DNA of 39,739 nt, taken from Azolla pinnata. Lineage: Eukaryota; Streptophyta; Polypodiopsida; Salviniales; Salviniaceae. The stretch lies in the NCBI GenBank assembly GCA_037176905.1, contig JBBBWG010033463.1, forward strand, positions 1 through 39,739, written 5' to 3'. Every line of letters begins with the position of its first letter. Positions within the stretch are counted from its first letter, which is position 1. The notes beneath the pieces are model-generated. The model made no database searches and had not been told where the DNA came from. It saw only the letters and a program-made list of their open reading frames with translations. Positions 9,701-21,590 of the stretch are shown here, piece after piece. Position numbers and translations under genes: made by a program.

Positions 9701-12700
9701 TACAGTAGTGCATTTTCTTCTGGAATTTCAACATGGCGCAATCCAGGATGGACAGAACCATCTTCGACAGCAGAAGACTATAGTTTTCAAATGTCAATGA
9801 GAAGGATGGCAAGACCATCAAAAATTAAAAAATGACTTATCTACTCTTCTTTTAGTATCTAATTTGACAATATCCGTTTGGGTCATTTTCCTCTTCCTTG
9901 CTTGGTCAGCTGCGGGCAGACACAATCCAAGCTATATTGAAATATAAATAGAACATCTTATGCTTCAGACATGTGATTGGAACCATTCTAGAGCTTCACA
10001 ATACCAACTACACTTATCCATATACAGCAAGTTGTTTTGATGACATAAATGCCAATTTTGTGTACCTTATATTAGGAGCTACCAAACCCATTAGATATAC
10101 CAGTCACTGAACAGAATAAAATCCAACGACTACCATGGGGTTGTGTTTCTTTGTTCCTGCATGCATGCAATCATCAAGTTGATGACTAAAGGCCTCTCCA
10201 GTTCCTCCAGTTATGTGCTTTGCGAAGACTCAGTCTCAAAGATTCTACAACATTAAGAAGAGTTGGTTTTGCAAGTCCATCAAATAGCCAGAACTTAGTT
10301 CTGTAGATCTTGGAACTGCATACATGCAGACAGCCTTTCAAGAGCATTGAGAAAGTACATACATATCCATGAGAATTCAATCACGTACAAAACCCCAAGT
10401 GAGAACCATTCTGTGAATGTTATCCATATGTATATGTTGGATTGTTTGTACACTACCTTTACCTCTTCCAAGAAGGTTCTAGCTCTGAACTTAAACACCA
10501 TCGCTTCAGTATTATCAAGGTTTATCAGCAAATATTTTTCTATATAAAATGACTTCAAAACATTCAGATATTTTCAGATTCTCTTGGTCCCATCGACAAT
10601 CAGCTAAATGCCATCTACATTAAATAATATTTGAGTGAGCGTCCCCATTAAGCATAATCCCAAACCACCAAAGCTCACTAAGATATCTGATGTATAATTT
10701 ACATACAGACAAAAAAGAGTGGGTGATATCATCCTTCTTTTACTCTAACTGTGCTTGCTGTGACCACAACAGAAGATCACATTTTTCTGTCACTGATTCA
10801 TATAATGTATACATTCCCTGTAGCATATCTATCCACTAGGACATTAAGGACTTTTCAGCACCTCATAAAGCATGCCTGGGCTAGAGTAACAGACCATTTC
10901 TTGAAATCCAGAAAGAAGCAATAGAATCTCCTTCTATGGGTTCTCAATAAGGGCTTGGCAGGTCGTGAACAACCCTATTTTGGAAATCTACCAATCCTGC
11001 TAAACAGCCATCCCTGTCCATATTGACACATATGTAACCATCATTTGAGGGGTCATAAATGTTCTATGAGAGCAAGAGATTATCATAATATCCTGTTTCA
11101 TTTTGAGAACAAACCAATTTTTATAAATATAATTGCATTAATTAAACTGTCCTATGGTACCAAAACTGTGAATAAATAAAATTGTCGCTGAGTGTGTCAA
11201 AAACAATACCTTTTCACATGCAGAACTACAAAAGGACAGTTTTCCGGCCACAATAGTACCACCATCCAAACAAGGAACATGATCTGCCAAGAATGTCAAA
11301 ACAAATTTATGAAACAGATCCTATTGCAATAGAAAAGAATTTCATTTATGCAAGCCATTGACTATTAGAAAGAGTTGGACATGCCACAGACTCTAGAGCT
11401 AATCAGCTGCAAACATGGTTGCCACCACACATGTTACCACTATATTTCAGAGCAGTATCACTTACAGCGATGTTCACACTGGCTGCATTGAATCATTGTC
11501 ACCTCCTCTTCTTTGCTATGATCACAGCTTCCACAGGAGCCACATCTACATTTTGGACAATACCAAGCGCCTTCTGGAATGCTCTGTATCATAGTGGTCA
11601 GGTATTAAATGCTTGCAACATCCCTTGAGCATCAAACATATTACCATTATTTCTGAAAATGTTATCATAAAATTGGCAAATCCTCTGAAAGAACACTATA
11701 ACACTCACATCAATCCTCAGGCATGACATATGGAATGTTGATGGACATCTATCACAGCAGACCAAATCGCCACCATCTCCACATAAGATACAGGTATCGT
11801 CATTCGGGTCAGCTACACTGACTCCAACATAGTTTTTGGTTTTCCTAGCATTCACTTCATTTTTCCAGGCTTTCACCTGACAATCCAAAAAAGAACTTCC
11901 TGATGCGAAAATCAGGCTGCAATGTGGCTTTCCTGCATGTGATTCGAAACCAGAGCTCGTGTACACCTTCTTGCAACATCTACACATAATCCCCTCTTGT
12001 GTCACTATCCCTTCCTTCAATGTCTTCTTGTTACGGCGACTGACACAATAAATCTTCTTTTTTTCTCTCATAGCACCTCTATCTATCATCCATGAGAAGA
12101 TTGTTTGCTTTCTGTTGCACAATGACCCATCTACACCCTTATTGCTGCTAAATTTTGGGGGCCGAACTTCAAGCCTAAAACCAGTTCGAGTTTTTGCTTT
12201 TTCTCCCTTCTTAGATGAGGACTTTTGCTTTGTCAAATCAGAACTATTTTGAAAAGAATGTTTCTTTGAAGCCTCTTTTCTGTTCTTTTTACGGAGATTA
12301 TTAAATACAATAGGACTTCGAGTCTTAGAAGCTTGAAGTTTTCCTTGTAAACCCTTTGTAGTTTGTTTCCATTGCATCATATCCCTCTTTGCTTGCACTT
12401 GTTTCATCCTCGAAGTGATCTTATGACTCGATGCGGTTCTGGCACCTTGCACAGACACATAGCGATTACTTGATTTCCTCTTTTTCTCATCTCTTTTGTC
12501 AAAAGAAGTTGATAATTTAGAAGATTGCATTTTTCGCATTCTTTTAGCTTTACTGGTGATCCTCCTGAAAAAACCCAAGTCAACCAACAATATATCTGCC
12601 AATTTTGCATTTGTAACTTCCACTTGACTAACAATGTCCTGAATATCGGCACAATGGAAACAACATAACTGCTTGAGAGCTGATAATAGGCGCTCATCCT

Positions 12701-14042
12701 GACCAAACCCTAGTAGTACTCTCTCCAATGTATTCTTATCAACTTGACTATGCATTCCTCCCACATCCCATACTTCCTCTTTATTTACCATACTTTTTGA
12801 ACTCATTTCACTCTTGAGAATCTCCCATGCTTTTGGGAGAGACCAACAAACCTGACCTTCAGGTGAGACATACACAGAGTCATTATAATTTCTACTCTCC
12901 CTAGGCCGTAGTTCTATTTTGAAGCCAGCCTCGAGAAGGGCCTCCTTTGCAATATCCCGCAATAATTCTTTTGGAGCCTTTACCTCTTTAGTATGAGATT
13001 CTGCCAGTAAATGACTTGGTTCATCAAGCGGAACAGCTTCAGATTTTGTTTTTGGAGTATTTATCTCTTTACTATGAGATTTCCCACGCAATTGGCTTCG
13101 TGTTATGAGCTCAGAACTTGCTCTTGGAGTTCCTATCTCTTTAGAATGTGATTCTCCATATGATCTCTTTGGCGTATCACGGAGTGGTCGTAACATGTAC
13201 TTGCATTTTCCGATATTCTCCGACTCCCTCGGCCCTGCATTCTTTTCAATTGTTTTCTTTTTTGAAGAATCAATCTGCTTTTTAAGAAACAACCGGTCTC
13301 TGAATGATCTTAGAGTCTCTCCAGTACAATCACTATCACATTCCGATTCATTATCAATGGGTTGCTTGGTCCTTGAACCCTGACCTCGCAGGATACAATG
13401 CTCCTCAGTATCATTTGCTTGTGGAGTGATCTTCGGCGAATCGACCTGTTTCCTTCGTGGAGATGTCCACCGCTTAAAATCCAGCTTCTTCTGTTCATTG
13501 GCAAGAGTTTTGGATTGCTTTCTTTCTTTTACATCAAGCTCATCCAGCTCCCTTGCTCTTTTCTTTCCTATCTCATGTGTCTTGCAAGGAATTGGATTTT
13601 CTTGCCTACCCTCTTTCCATGATGGCATGCCTGAAGAAGGAAGGTGTTCCTCATCTCCATCCATACAAGATGGTGTTGATTGTGAGATGGCGTTACAAAC
13701 ACTATGGTCTCTGTCATTCTCAGATGTGAAGTCGTATACATCTTGCGAGTGTTCCTGGGAAACACTCATAGAAAACAGAGACACAGTAATAGGTGACTCT
13801 AATTCTGGTCCACAAGCACCTGTTACTGTGTCTCTGCATCTTCCATTTTGTGAATGCATACCACCAGCTATGAAACCTTCACTGGAGACGGAAAATGTTT
13901 TATAAATGTTAATGCTGGTTCTTTCACATACTAAATCATCACAACTTGGCTCTGAAACCCTAGGAAGAGCATTCATATGTATGTCGTTTGCAGGTGTAAA
14001 ATCGTTCCCTATGAGCGCCATCTGTAGAGGTTCTTTGCCCAT
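6741..14042 (-). CDS. IDM1-like PHD-finger/GNAT acetyltransferase with repeat tail
   Basis: Seven exons: 14042-11709, 11583-11466, 11283-11210, 9513-9275, 8245-8159, 8077-7978, 7895-6741. All borders are GT-AG and phases agree; the CDS is 4107 nt, 1368 aa. The ATG at 14042 follows an in-frame TAA 24 nt upstream. Domains: an MBD-like block ([20 protein letters not shown]) in the N-terminal half; the conserved IFSW..HAGKPH region (about 648-726); a full PHD finger (C751-x2-C754..CC..C766..H771..C774, completed by WYCPKC in exon 2); a second Cys-rich half finger; and a GNAT domain with [10 protein letters not shown] for acetyl-CoA binding. This architecture matches Arabidopsis IDM1/ROS4, a nuclear histone acetyltransferase that recognises methylated DNA and promotes active demethylation. 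After the usual C-terminus ([13 protein letters not shown]) it continues with about 300 residues of 16-residue repeats not known from IDM1. Function is inferred from family; exon structure is predicted without transcripts. Confidence 0.9.
6744..7637 (-). repeat. Coding 48-bp minisatellite (16-residue repeat) in the IDM1-like C-terminus
   Basis: Consensus unit is [16 protein letters not shown]. About 14 near-complete copies (one stretched to 18 residues) are followed by four or five decayed, shorter copies such as [14 protein letters not shown] and [12 protein letters not shown]. The array fills residues 1071 to about 1365 of the IDM1-like protein. The unit stays in frame throughout and ends at TGA 6741-6743. 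The antisense strand is also open in two frames, which is a by-product of the repeat. Confidence 0.92.
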
Positions 14043-15430
14043 ATCCTTTTTGATGCTTAGTCTCCTCGATTACATATCTGTAGAGTTCAATCACATATAT
14101 CCATGTCAGTGCTTAGTCTCTCCTTAACCATCATATTTCTTCTTGAGAGAAAATTAAGGATCTCTATGATTCAATGAGTGGCAGGAAGAGGGCTACGTGC
14201 ATCTAACATATAAACAATCAAATATAATATAATCAGCACCAGAGGTAACATGCAATACTATTATACATATTCATACTTTCTTTAATATTCTGCGTCCAAC
14301 AACATGCACCCATCTTTGATCTCCCCGATCGCACTTCTTTTCCTGTAGAACAAGAAGTCAAAAGCTGTCTTCTTTCATTGAAAACAAGTGCAGTGCTGAT
14401 GTCTCTGACCTACAATAAGAGAAGGGAGAAATTTTTACATCAGAATCCAGTGCATTGTGATAGATTCAGCATTTATCATGCTCGTCTTTTCCCTGCATTG
14501 TTAATCTTATTTCAATCTCATTGTGAGAAGACCTACGGGCTCAATGGCATCATATATAATGCTACTTCCTCCTCACCTAGAAGTCATAAACTACCTAAAC
14601 ATATACTGCATTGTCGATCCTTATCAAACAATCCTTATGAGATTGGACAGCATGAAGTTTTTCTCCCTTTAACCTGATTTACAATCCTAGGGAAAAATAC
14701 ATGTGTGAGAATAATGGATGTATTTCTGCAGCAGAATCATAGAATGTTGGCTATAGCGAGGTCCCCATATATCCATGTCGGTGAAGGGAAGGCGTTCCTT
14801 TTTTGCACCATAGGTTGTGAGTGGCCATACCTAGGAAAGACGTACTGCTTGCACTGGAAACTGCTTGTGATGGCGTGCGGAAAAAAGTTACTAGAGAGAG
14901 TAAAACAACAGGGAAAAAGAAAGCAGGAAATGTTGTGGTGCCGACATAATCTTCGTAATAATCTTTACTCTCTGAAGCACTCAAGGCACGAAGAGAGGAT
15001 CCGTTCTGAAGTATGCCGCAAGAGAGGAGAGAGATTTAGGGTTTCCTCGTATTTCCGCCGGAGTTCAGAGGGAGAGATGGAACATTTACGAAGAAACATC
15101 ATACAGATGCGCGCATACATACATACATACATACATACATCTATACAGAGAGAGAGGGAGGCCAAACGCGAACTTCTTGATGCTTGCGAAAGGGGGGGGG
15201 GGGAGATGAAGAGAAGCAAAACAAAGGACGAGGAGAAAGAAGAGACCTACTTTGCGAAGGCGTTGCTGACGGGGAGGAGCTCGGATCGGCAGCAGGATGC
15301 GGAGGCAAATCCATGTGCAGGGCGAGAGGCACGGCCATAGCCGGCGTCGTGGTCTGTGTCTGCAGAGAAGCAGCGAGGTAACCTGTCGCGGAGAAGGGAC
15401 GGAGAGAGAGAGAGAGAGAGAGCGAGCGAT
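14043..15430 (-). promoter_or_regulatory. Presumed leader and promoter of the IDM1-like gene
   Basis: This stretch has no supported coding exon. It carries simple-sequence tracts: (CATA)n at 15114-15142, G13 at 15192-15204 and (GA)10 at 15402-15422. On the gene's strand the last reads as a CT tract, a common feature near plant transcription starts. An untranslated first exon with an intron is possible because a ctacag acceptor-like site lies just before the start codon, but I cannot place its donor. Confidence 0.35.
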
Positions 15431-16600
15431 GGAGGGAAGAAACCTTGCATTGTATGTATGTATGTGTACATGAAATCCGTGCGTGTCGCGCGCACGTGTG
15501 TGCGGATGAAGAAATAGTGTTCTCTGTAGTGTTGATAATAAGCATGAACATTTTTTGAAGACTTGCAGATATTTGGACTTGTTGTGTTTATGCGACTGAG
15601 TGTTTTCAGTATTTTGAAAGATTTGTGATGTTTGATCCGTGGAACGAACGATGCTTTTGCAATCGAGAATGGTTCGAAGGAATGATTCGGGCGTTCGCGA
15701 TCGATGAATCGGCAGAAGACGTGAATTTGGTAGAAAGGTCGATAAATCGGCCAATCGGACCGGGAGAATGGCGGATTCGGTAGAATGGTTCAACTTTGCG
15801 AGAGATGCGAGCTCCATTCTCTCGAGAAACGGGAGGACGATTGCGATTCTTTGTTCCGGGGACCAAAAAGAAAAGGAAAAAAGAAATCAAAACACTCGAC
15901 ATTCGCAAAACTTTGCGTTCGTGTCTGCAGAACCAGAACGCTTGCGAATGTTGCGTCCTGTGATTTGAACTTGTGTTATGTGATGAGAGTGTTAGCATGA
16001 AGAGTATGAGATTTTGAGTTGGTGTTATGAGAGTGTGTGCGATCAGTATGAAGAGTGCGAGTGAGATTCTGCATGTGTTTAGTATGAAAGACCAACGTGC
16101 AGATAGTTCGAACATGGATGGAGCAAGATGGAGAACAACTTCCAAAACAGCTACAGGAGACTAGGAAGCACACTCGTGTCGCTCCTACTGTCTGGTTAGC
16201 TACGAACATTCAAACACATTACTATTATTGGTTTAATAATAATAAGCAAGGTGTCAAGTCAGGAGCTCGAAAACAACGATAGACTCAAAAAGGAAAAAAA
16301 CAAACAAACAAACGATTATATTATTAGGGCACTGTCGAATATGATCACGTAATGGTCGTACTGACAATATCCGTCTGTACAAACTACATTTGTAGGAGCT
16401 GAAAGGAACATTTGTCTTAGCTTGCGTTGGTAGATAACCAAGCTTGTATGTATTTGTTTATGCCACTACCGATTCGTGAAGCATACAAAGTGTATCTGTG
16501 TCTACCTGACTCTCTTATATACACGCAACTCGCTTCAAATACGAAAGCTCCATAGCTTCAGAGCTCACACTGTTTCTGTTTTTCATCACGATAGTGGGCA
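15431..16600. other. Intergenic, no gene seen
   Basis: Short frames on both strands only, no domain signal. Between 15980 and 16085 loosely repeated tgagagtgt/agtatgaagagt phrases occur. I see no RNA gene. Confidence 0.3.
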
Positions 16601-16629
16601 CTCGTTGTCTGCGTTGCATGCGTACACAA

Positions 16630-17105
16630 CGCAAATACGCATACATGTATACATACAAGTGTACATGCTCAGTGCGATACGTGAACATATATGTACATGT
16701 ATATATACAAATACGTATATGTACATATCCACACGTGTATATACACACCACACACATGTACATACGCCAAATGCACATGCACATGTATACATACCCACAT
16801 ATGTATGCACATATATGTACGCGTACGATACATATGTATGCGTACATGCATATGTACGACGAATACATGTATACATACACGTGTAAATGCTCAATGCGAT
16901 ACGCGAACATAGTATATGTACGCGTATATATACAAACATGTATGTATATGTACATACGCACATATGTATATGTACACGCACCACATGCATGTGCATACAC
17001 CAAATACACATACGCGCGCATCTACGTATACGCATGTACACGTACTCACATATACGTATATGTACGTGTACGATGCATATGTACGTATACGTACATGCAT
17101 CGTAG
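16630..17105. repeat. Alternating purine-pyrimidine tract, two diverged copies of about 222 bp
   Basis: Composed almost entirely of alternating purine-pyrimidine phrases such as acatatgtac, gtatacatac and acgcgtac. Two copies can be aligned: atgctcagtgcgatacgtga at 16665 and atgctcaatgcgatacgcga at 16887, with similar surroundings. Long open frames on both strands here are a product of the simple composition. It stops 11 bases before the PPR gene 1 start codon. Confidence 0.85.
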
Positions 17106-17116
17106 AGTGGAGAGCC

Positions 17117-19078
17117 ATGGGAGCTCGATTCCATCCTGCAGGTTCGAGGGTTGGAGCTCAAGCAGCCCATCTCTCGAAGCTGAGAGGCTTCTGCGAGAAT
17201 GGGCGGCTTCATGCCGCCATGGCCACTGTCCAAAGCATGCTTCACGATGGATTGCCCATCTCCACAACCATCTTCTGCTGCCTCGCTGAAGGCTGCGTGC
17301 AGCGCCGAGACCTGGAATCTGGTAAGAGATTGTATTCCCTTGCCCTCGTTGCTTGTGGGGATGCCTTGGATTCCTTCCTTGGTTGTCGTTTCATCGACAT
17401 GTTCTCCGCATGCGGGAGCCTGCACGATGCATCTTCGGTTTTCGATCATCTCCATGATCCGAGTGTGTTCGGCTGGAATGCCATTCTTGCAGCAAATGTG
17501 AGGCATGGGAGGAACCAAGAAGCCGTACATTTATACCAAAGGATGCTTCACAGATCTGCTCATACCATTCCAGACGGCCATGTCTGTGTCACAACCTTGA
17601 AAGCATGCTCGAATGCATACGAAATGTTGAAAGGGCAAGTTATCCACAGCAATATAGTGGAATATTCACTCCAATGCAATGTGGTCACAGTGAATGCTCT
17701 CATAGACATGTATCATCGCTGTGGTTCCTTGCTGGATGCGTACAGAACCTTCTGCCAATCGTCGAGGAAAGATCTGGTTACTTGGAATTCAATGATATCT
17801 GGGTTTGCTAGCCATAAGCAATGCAAAGAAGCATATCAGCTCATGGAACAGATGAGCTGTAATGGTATGGAACCCAACATTGTGACCTGGAATTCGCTTC
17901 TGTCTGGTTATGTCCTAAATGGTGATTGTGAGAAAGCTCTCATGATCTTGCAACGAATGCAACAAGCGAAGATCGAACCTGATCGTTTCACATTCACAAG
18001 TGCTTTAAAGGCATGTGCAACCAGAGGGGATCTGGGTGAAGGAAAACGGATACATGTGCAGTTGATGCAAAGTGGTATCAAACTTGATTTACAGATCAGG
18101 AATGCCCTTGTAGACATGTATATCAAGTGCCAGGGATTAGAAGATGCATGTAAGGAGGCATCCAGATTGTCAACAAGTTGTGATGCAGTTACTTGGACTT
18201 CAATGATCGTCGGCTTTGCCCAACATGGTTATAATCACATGGTACTGCAATTTCTCCGGGAGATGGAGCAGGGCGATAAAAAGCCCGACTGTTTCACGTT
18301 CTCTAGCCTTCTCAAGGCTAGCACGGACGTGGGAGCTATCGATCAAGGCATGGTCATTCATGCATATGTGATTGAAATGGATGTGAACATTGACAAGCAT
18401 ATCCAGAGTGCAACCATTGACATGTATGCAAAGTGTGGAAGCCTAGAGTGTGCACGTAGCGTGTTCAGCAAGCTGTTGGATAGAGATGTTGGGGCATGGA
18501 GTGCAATGATTGGTGGATGTTGCTGTCATGGTGAGTATGAGATGGCATTGGCACATCTGCAGTGCATGTTGTGCACGGGTGTGGAGCCGAATTCAGTTAT
18601 TTTTCTTTGCCTTCTGTCTGCATGCGGGCATTGTGGTATTGTTGATGAGGGTAAGGGCCTTTTTGTTTCGATGCCTCGATTTCATGGGATTATGCCTATG
18701 GTTGAACATTTTAACTGTATAGTTGATATGCTTGGCCGTCTTGGATGCTTGGATGAAGCAGAAGAAATATTGAAAGGAATGCCCTTTCAGTGTAATGTTA
18801 TGGGATGGATATCTTTGCTGAATAGCTGCAAACTATACACCAATGTGCCCATAGGTAGGCGGTGTTTCAATCAAACAATTGCCTTAGATGAGAGAATTGC
18901 TTCGGTGTATCTTCTAATGTTTAGCATATATGCTGATGCTAACATGCCAGAGGCTGCGCATAGGATTCATGAGATGAAGAAGGATGCGTTCGCACGAAAG
19001 GTGGCTGAAATGCATAGCTTTTGTGTTGGAGATGAAAGCCATCCTCTGACTGAACTTGATCTATGTATGCGAAATTAA
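17117..19078 (+). CDS. PLS-class PPR protein with E-like tail (PPR gene 1)
   Basis: A single-exon 653-residue protein made of pentatricopeptide repeats of the PLS kind. Typical motif cores recur: NALIDMYHRCGSLLDAYRTF (194-212), DLVTWNSMISGF (219-230), NALVDMYIKCQGLEDA, DMYAKCGSLECARSVF (435-450) and IVDMLGRLGCLDEAEEILKG (535-554). Such proteins bind organelle RNA one base per motif and usually direct C-to-U (or U-to-C) editing or processing; organelle targeting is expected but not clear from the N-terminus. The ATG at 17117 is chosen because the upstream open frame is only simple repeat. After the E-like region and HSFCVGDESHP, where a DYW domain normally starts, the frame ends. The next frame (19063-19250) continues with AKLKE-type DYW entry sequence, then loses similarity. 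Confidence 0.9.
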   Translation: MGARFHPAGSRVGAQAAHLSKLRGFCENGRLHAAMATVQSMLHDGLPISTTIFCCLAEGCVQRRDLESGKRLYSLALVACGDALDSFLGCRFIDMFSACGSLHDASSVFDHLHDPSVFGWNAILAANVRHGRNQEAVHLYQRMLHRSAHTIPDGHVCVTTLKACSNAYEMLKGQVIHSNIVEYSLQCNVVTVNALIDMYHRCGSLLDAYRTFCQSSRKDLVTWNSMISGFASHKQCKEAYQLMEQMSCNGMEPNIVTWNSLLSGYVLNGDCEKALMILQRMQQAKIEPDRFTFTSALKACATRGDLGEGKRIHVQLMQSGIKLDLQIRNALVDMYIKCQGLEDACKEASRLSTSCDAVTWTSMIVGFAQHGYNHMVLQFLREMEQGDKKPDCFTFSSLLKASTDVGAIDQGMVIHAYVIEMDVNIDKHIQSATIDMYAKCGSLECARSVFSKLLDRDVGAWSAMIGGCCCHGEYEMALAHLQCMLCTGVEPNSVIFLCLLSACGHCGIVDEGKGLFVSMPRFHGIMPMVEHFNCIVDMLGRLGCLDEAEEILKGMPFQCNVMGWISLLNSCKLYTNVPIGRRCFNQTIALDERIASVYLLMFSIYADANMPEAAHRIHEMKKDAFARKVAEMHSFCVGDESHPLTELDLCMRN

Positions 19079-19250
19079 AAGAATATGTAAGCATATCCAT
19101 GGATTGGAAATATGTCGATGATTGCTTCACAAATTTCCTGAATGGTGCCTGCCCTAGTGACAGGCTATGTGTAAAACATTCAATGCTCGTACAAAGATCA
19201 TCTACCCACCTTTTCGAGAAAAAATTGAAAACACAACACGATGGGGATTA
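19063..19250 (+). pseudogene. Frameshifted remnant of a DYW domain start
   Basis: In the frame beginning at 19063 the sequence MYAKLKEYVSISMDWKYVDD and then LCVKHSMLV resembles the IYAKLKEL..GYVPD and LCxHSExLA blocks of DYW domains. These follow exactly the GDxSHP motif that ends PPR gene 1. No CxxC zinc motif or terminal DYW can be found, so deaminase activity is lost. This is inferred from motif order only. Confidence 0.5.
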
Positions 19251-19429
19251 CCTTGGGTCCGACTTCATGTTATACTGCTATACTGGATCTCAGTTCTTTC
19301 TGGATGTTTCTAAGGTACGCTTCACTCACCTTGTTGCATTTCCTAGTAATAATATTTCTTGTATTTTTCTCTCAGCTCACCTTACATCATATTACAGCTG
19401 TAAAGCATCTGATGTAGCTATAGTGTAAA

Positions 19430-20130
19430 TGTAGGCTGCATGTTGAAGTTGTTTCCAGCTATATTGAAATTTGAAACATATTTCCTTGCTGTGACTAGGG
19501 GCTGTAAATTGAGCAGGTTTTGGGTCGAGAAATAAGATTTTTGCAAAGAACGGAAATGCATTATATGGAGTTGTAGCTAAAGAGAGCTTTAATGCAGAAA
19601 AGAAGATTTATAAGACAGTATTTTCTTGATTCGAATGTATTTACCAAGACATCATCAAATCATGTAAGTAAACATTTATAATTTATCCATCCAACTCATT
19701 ATGGTTTTTATAGCCGATAGAATTATATTGCATACTTTGTGGACTATTCTGATTATTCCAAGTTTGCTGAATTCAGGAATCGGGAATCAGTTTTGATGCA
19801 ATTGGATTTTGAGAAGTCATACAGTCATGTTAATTTATCCTTCCTCACTGGATATTTCATCAGGATCAGTTGATGCTATTAATTAAAGGGTTATAGCTAA
19901 AGCAGATGAAGACATTCTACAGCAGATAACTTCTAACCTTACCCAAAGACTAAATTGTTCAATTAAAGATTTTCAAGTTTCTCAAACTTGGTGCAAGCAT
20001 TTCAATTGTGGCTGTACACAATTATTTCTTTACTTTTGCTGGTTGGCTCCTAGGATTACACTTTGAGCAGGTTCTCATAAACACCAGTGAAGAAAACTTG
20101 ATAACTCAAACAATTTCAGAGCCCTAAAGC
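19430..20130. other. Intergenic, no gene seen
   Basis: Downstream of PPR gene 1; short frames only and no recognisable repeat. Confidence 0.3.
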
Positions 20131-21062
20131 ATGGTATCAATGCTATGCCTTAACATGAAATTGTCCCTGGAAAACTATATCCAACACATGCAAATTGTGT
20201 GCACTGCCTTGTCTATGATGCACGGGGTTGTATGATTCTCTCATGAATATCTACTTTGAAATGTTGACTAGATAGAAGCCGGCTTTGTATGACATCGTAT
20301 GAATGAAAACCTTGTTGGCTGAAACTATGTTCTTCGCAGGTGTGAGCCATTTAATCACAAGAGCAGTGAACATGCTGAAAGTGACACTGTGGTGGTGGGT
20401 AAATTGTCGCAGTAATTTCATCCAAAGTCAGAAGAGTTTTTCCTAGTATTGGTCCATTGTCATTATGGAAGGTATTTACAAATTGATGGTCGTAAAGAAG
20501 CACCCCTTCCATGCTATGTTGTGTGCTCGTTAGGTGAGCATGCAAATTGCTGCAAAATATATCTCTCCTACATTGTTGGCGATAAGTAAATGTGACTACA
20601 TATATTATCACGATCTAAATAACCTATTGAATGTTTTGATGCACTACCAATCATGGGGCCTGGGAAGGTGTGTAATCATGCAAGCTCAACAAAATCATAG
20701 AGATCAGTAAGACAGATTGCTTTGGGAAGTGTCTATATTCCCCCCTTGATTGATCAACCTGTTTTTGGGGGGAATTCTTTGTATAAAACATGGTTGAAGA
20801 CCTTGATGATGAAGTCAAGCCATTGGTGCTGCTTTCAAATCTACTCCCTCATCCCTCATGGGATGTATTTTCCAACAGTATTTCAAACTGCAGTATGAAA
20901 CAGAGCCTACTAGACGAAATCATTGGCAACCACTGGCATGTATCAAACCAGGTTTGCATCTATGTATACTTGCTTGATTTTCCCAGTTCATCTTCCTTAG
21001 ACCATCTCTTCCAAAGGCTCGCAAAACACCTGCTCCTGATGAGAGCATATAATGATCAATGA
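20131..21062 (+). pseudogene. Copia-like gag remnant
   Basis: The 90-residue frame at 20790-21062 contains VEDLDDEVKPLVLLSNLLP, PSWDVFSNSISNCS and LLDEIIGNHW. These follow the pattern of the mid-gag block of Copia elements (xDEDKAxxLLxSLPxSWDxF..). About 650 bases upstream, near 20134, lies ggtatcaatgc, similar to the start of the initiator-tRNA primer-binding site (TGGTATCAGAGC) used by Copia elements. No intact frame or LTR pair is visible. Moderately sure of the gag call, unsure of the primer site. Confidence 0.45.
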
Positions 21063-21590
21063 CTTGAAGCATATCAATTGCTAGACATCTCACCTCCTAA
21101 AGCGATCTCCACATGTCCATGCTTTTCCCTGACTCATGTTTCACTTCTTTCTGCCCTACTTGATTTAGTGATACAGTTCCCTTTTATTTCGAGAGCATGA
21201 CATTGCTGTTGTGAACAAACAAACACCAGAACAAACATGGAACATCAACAATGTTCATGATGATGTAAAACCATGTATATATGAATCTCTTTTCCATTCA
21301 TATGTACTTATAAGTTATAATGTCTCTATGCCCGTGTAGAACCACATGCATACCAAGAGGTAGCTTTCTTCGGATGTTAAAAGAGATGGGCTCATGTAAC
21401 AGCTTGTCAAGAAGTCTTGACAGCCAGTACATTTGGTCATGTGATACATGTATATACACCCAAAGGCAAAGTTTCCAACTTTTCTAACTGATGTGTGTGG
21501 TTGGAACATCTATAATCCCCCCTCTGGTTTATGAGGGCTCAAGCAGGGATGAATGAAAACAAAAGATAAGCATGTACTAAATCGGAGCGG

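Noticed and set aside
15086..15817. 243-codon minus-strand frame upstream of the IDM1-like gene
   Set aside because: Runs through (CATA)n, poly-G and CT tracts with Ser/Leu-rich, domain-free translation; more likely leader or promoter.
16476..17530. Overlapping frames of up to 314 codons in the purine-pyrimidine tract before PPR gene 1
   Set aside because: Compositional artefact: Tyr/His/Cys/Met-rich on either strand. Only the frame from 17117 carries PPR motifs.
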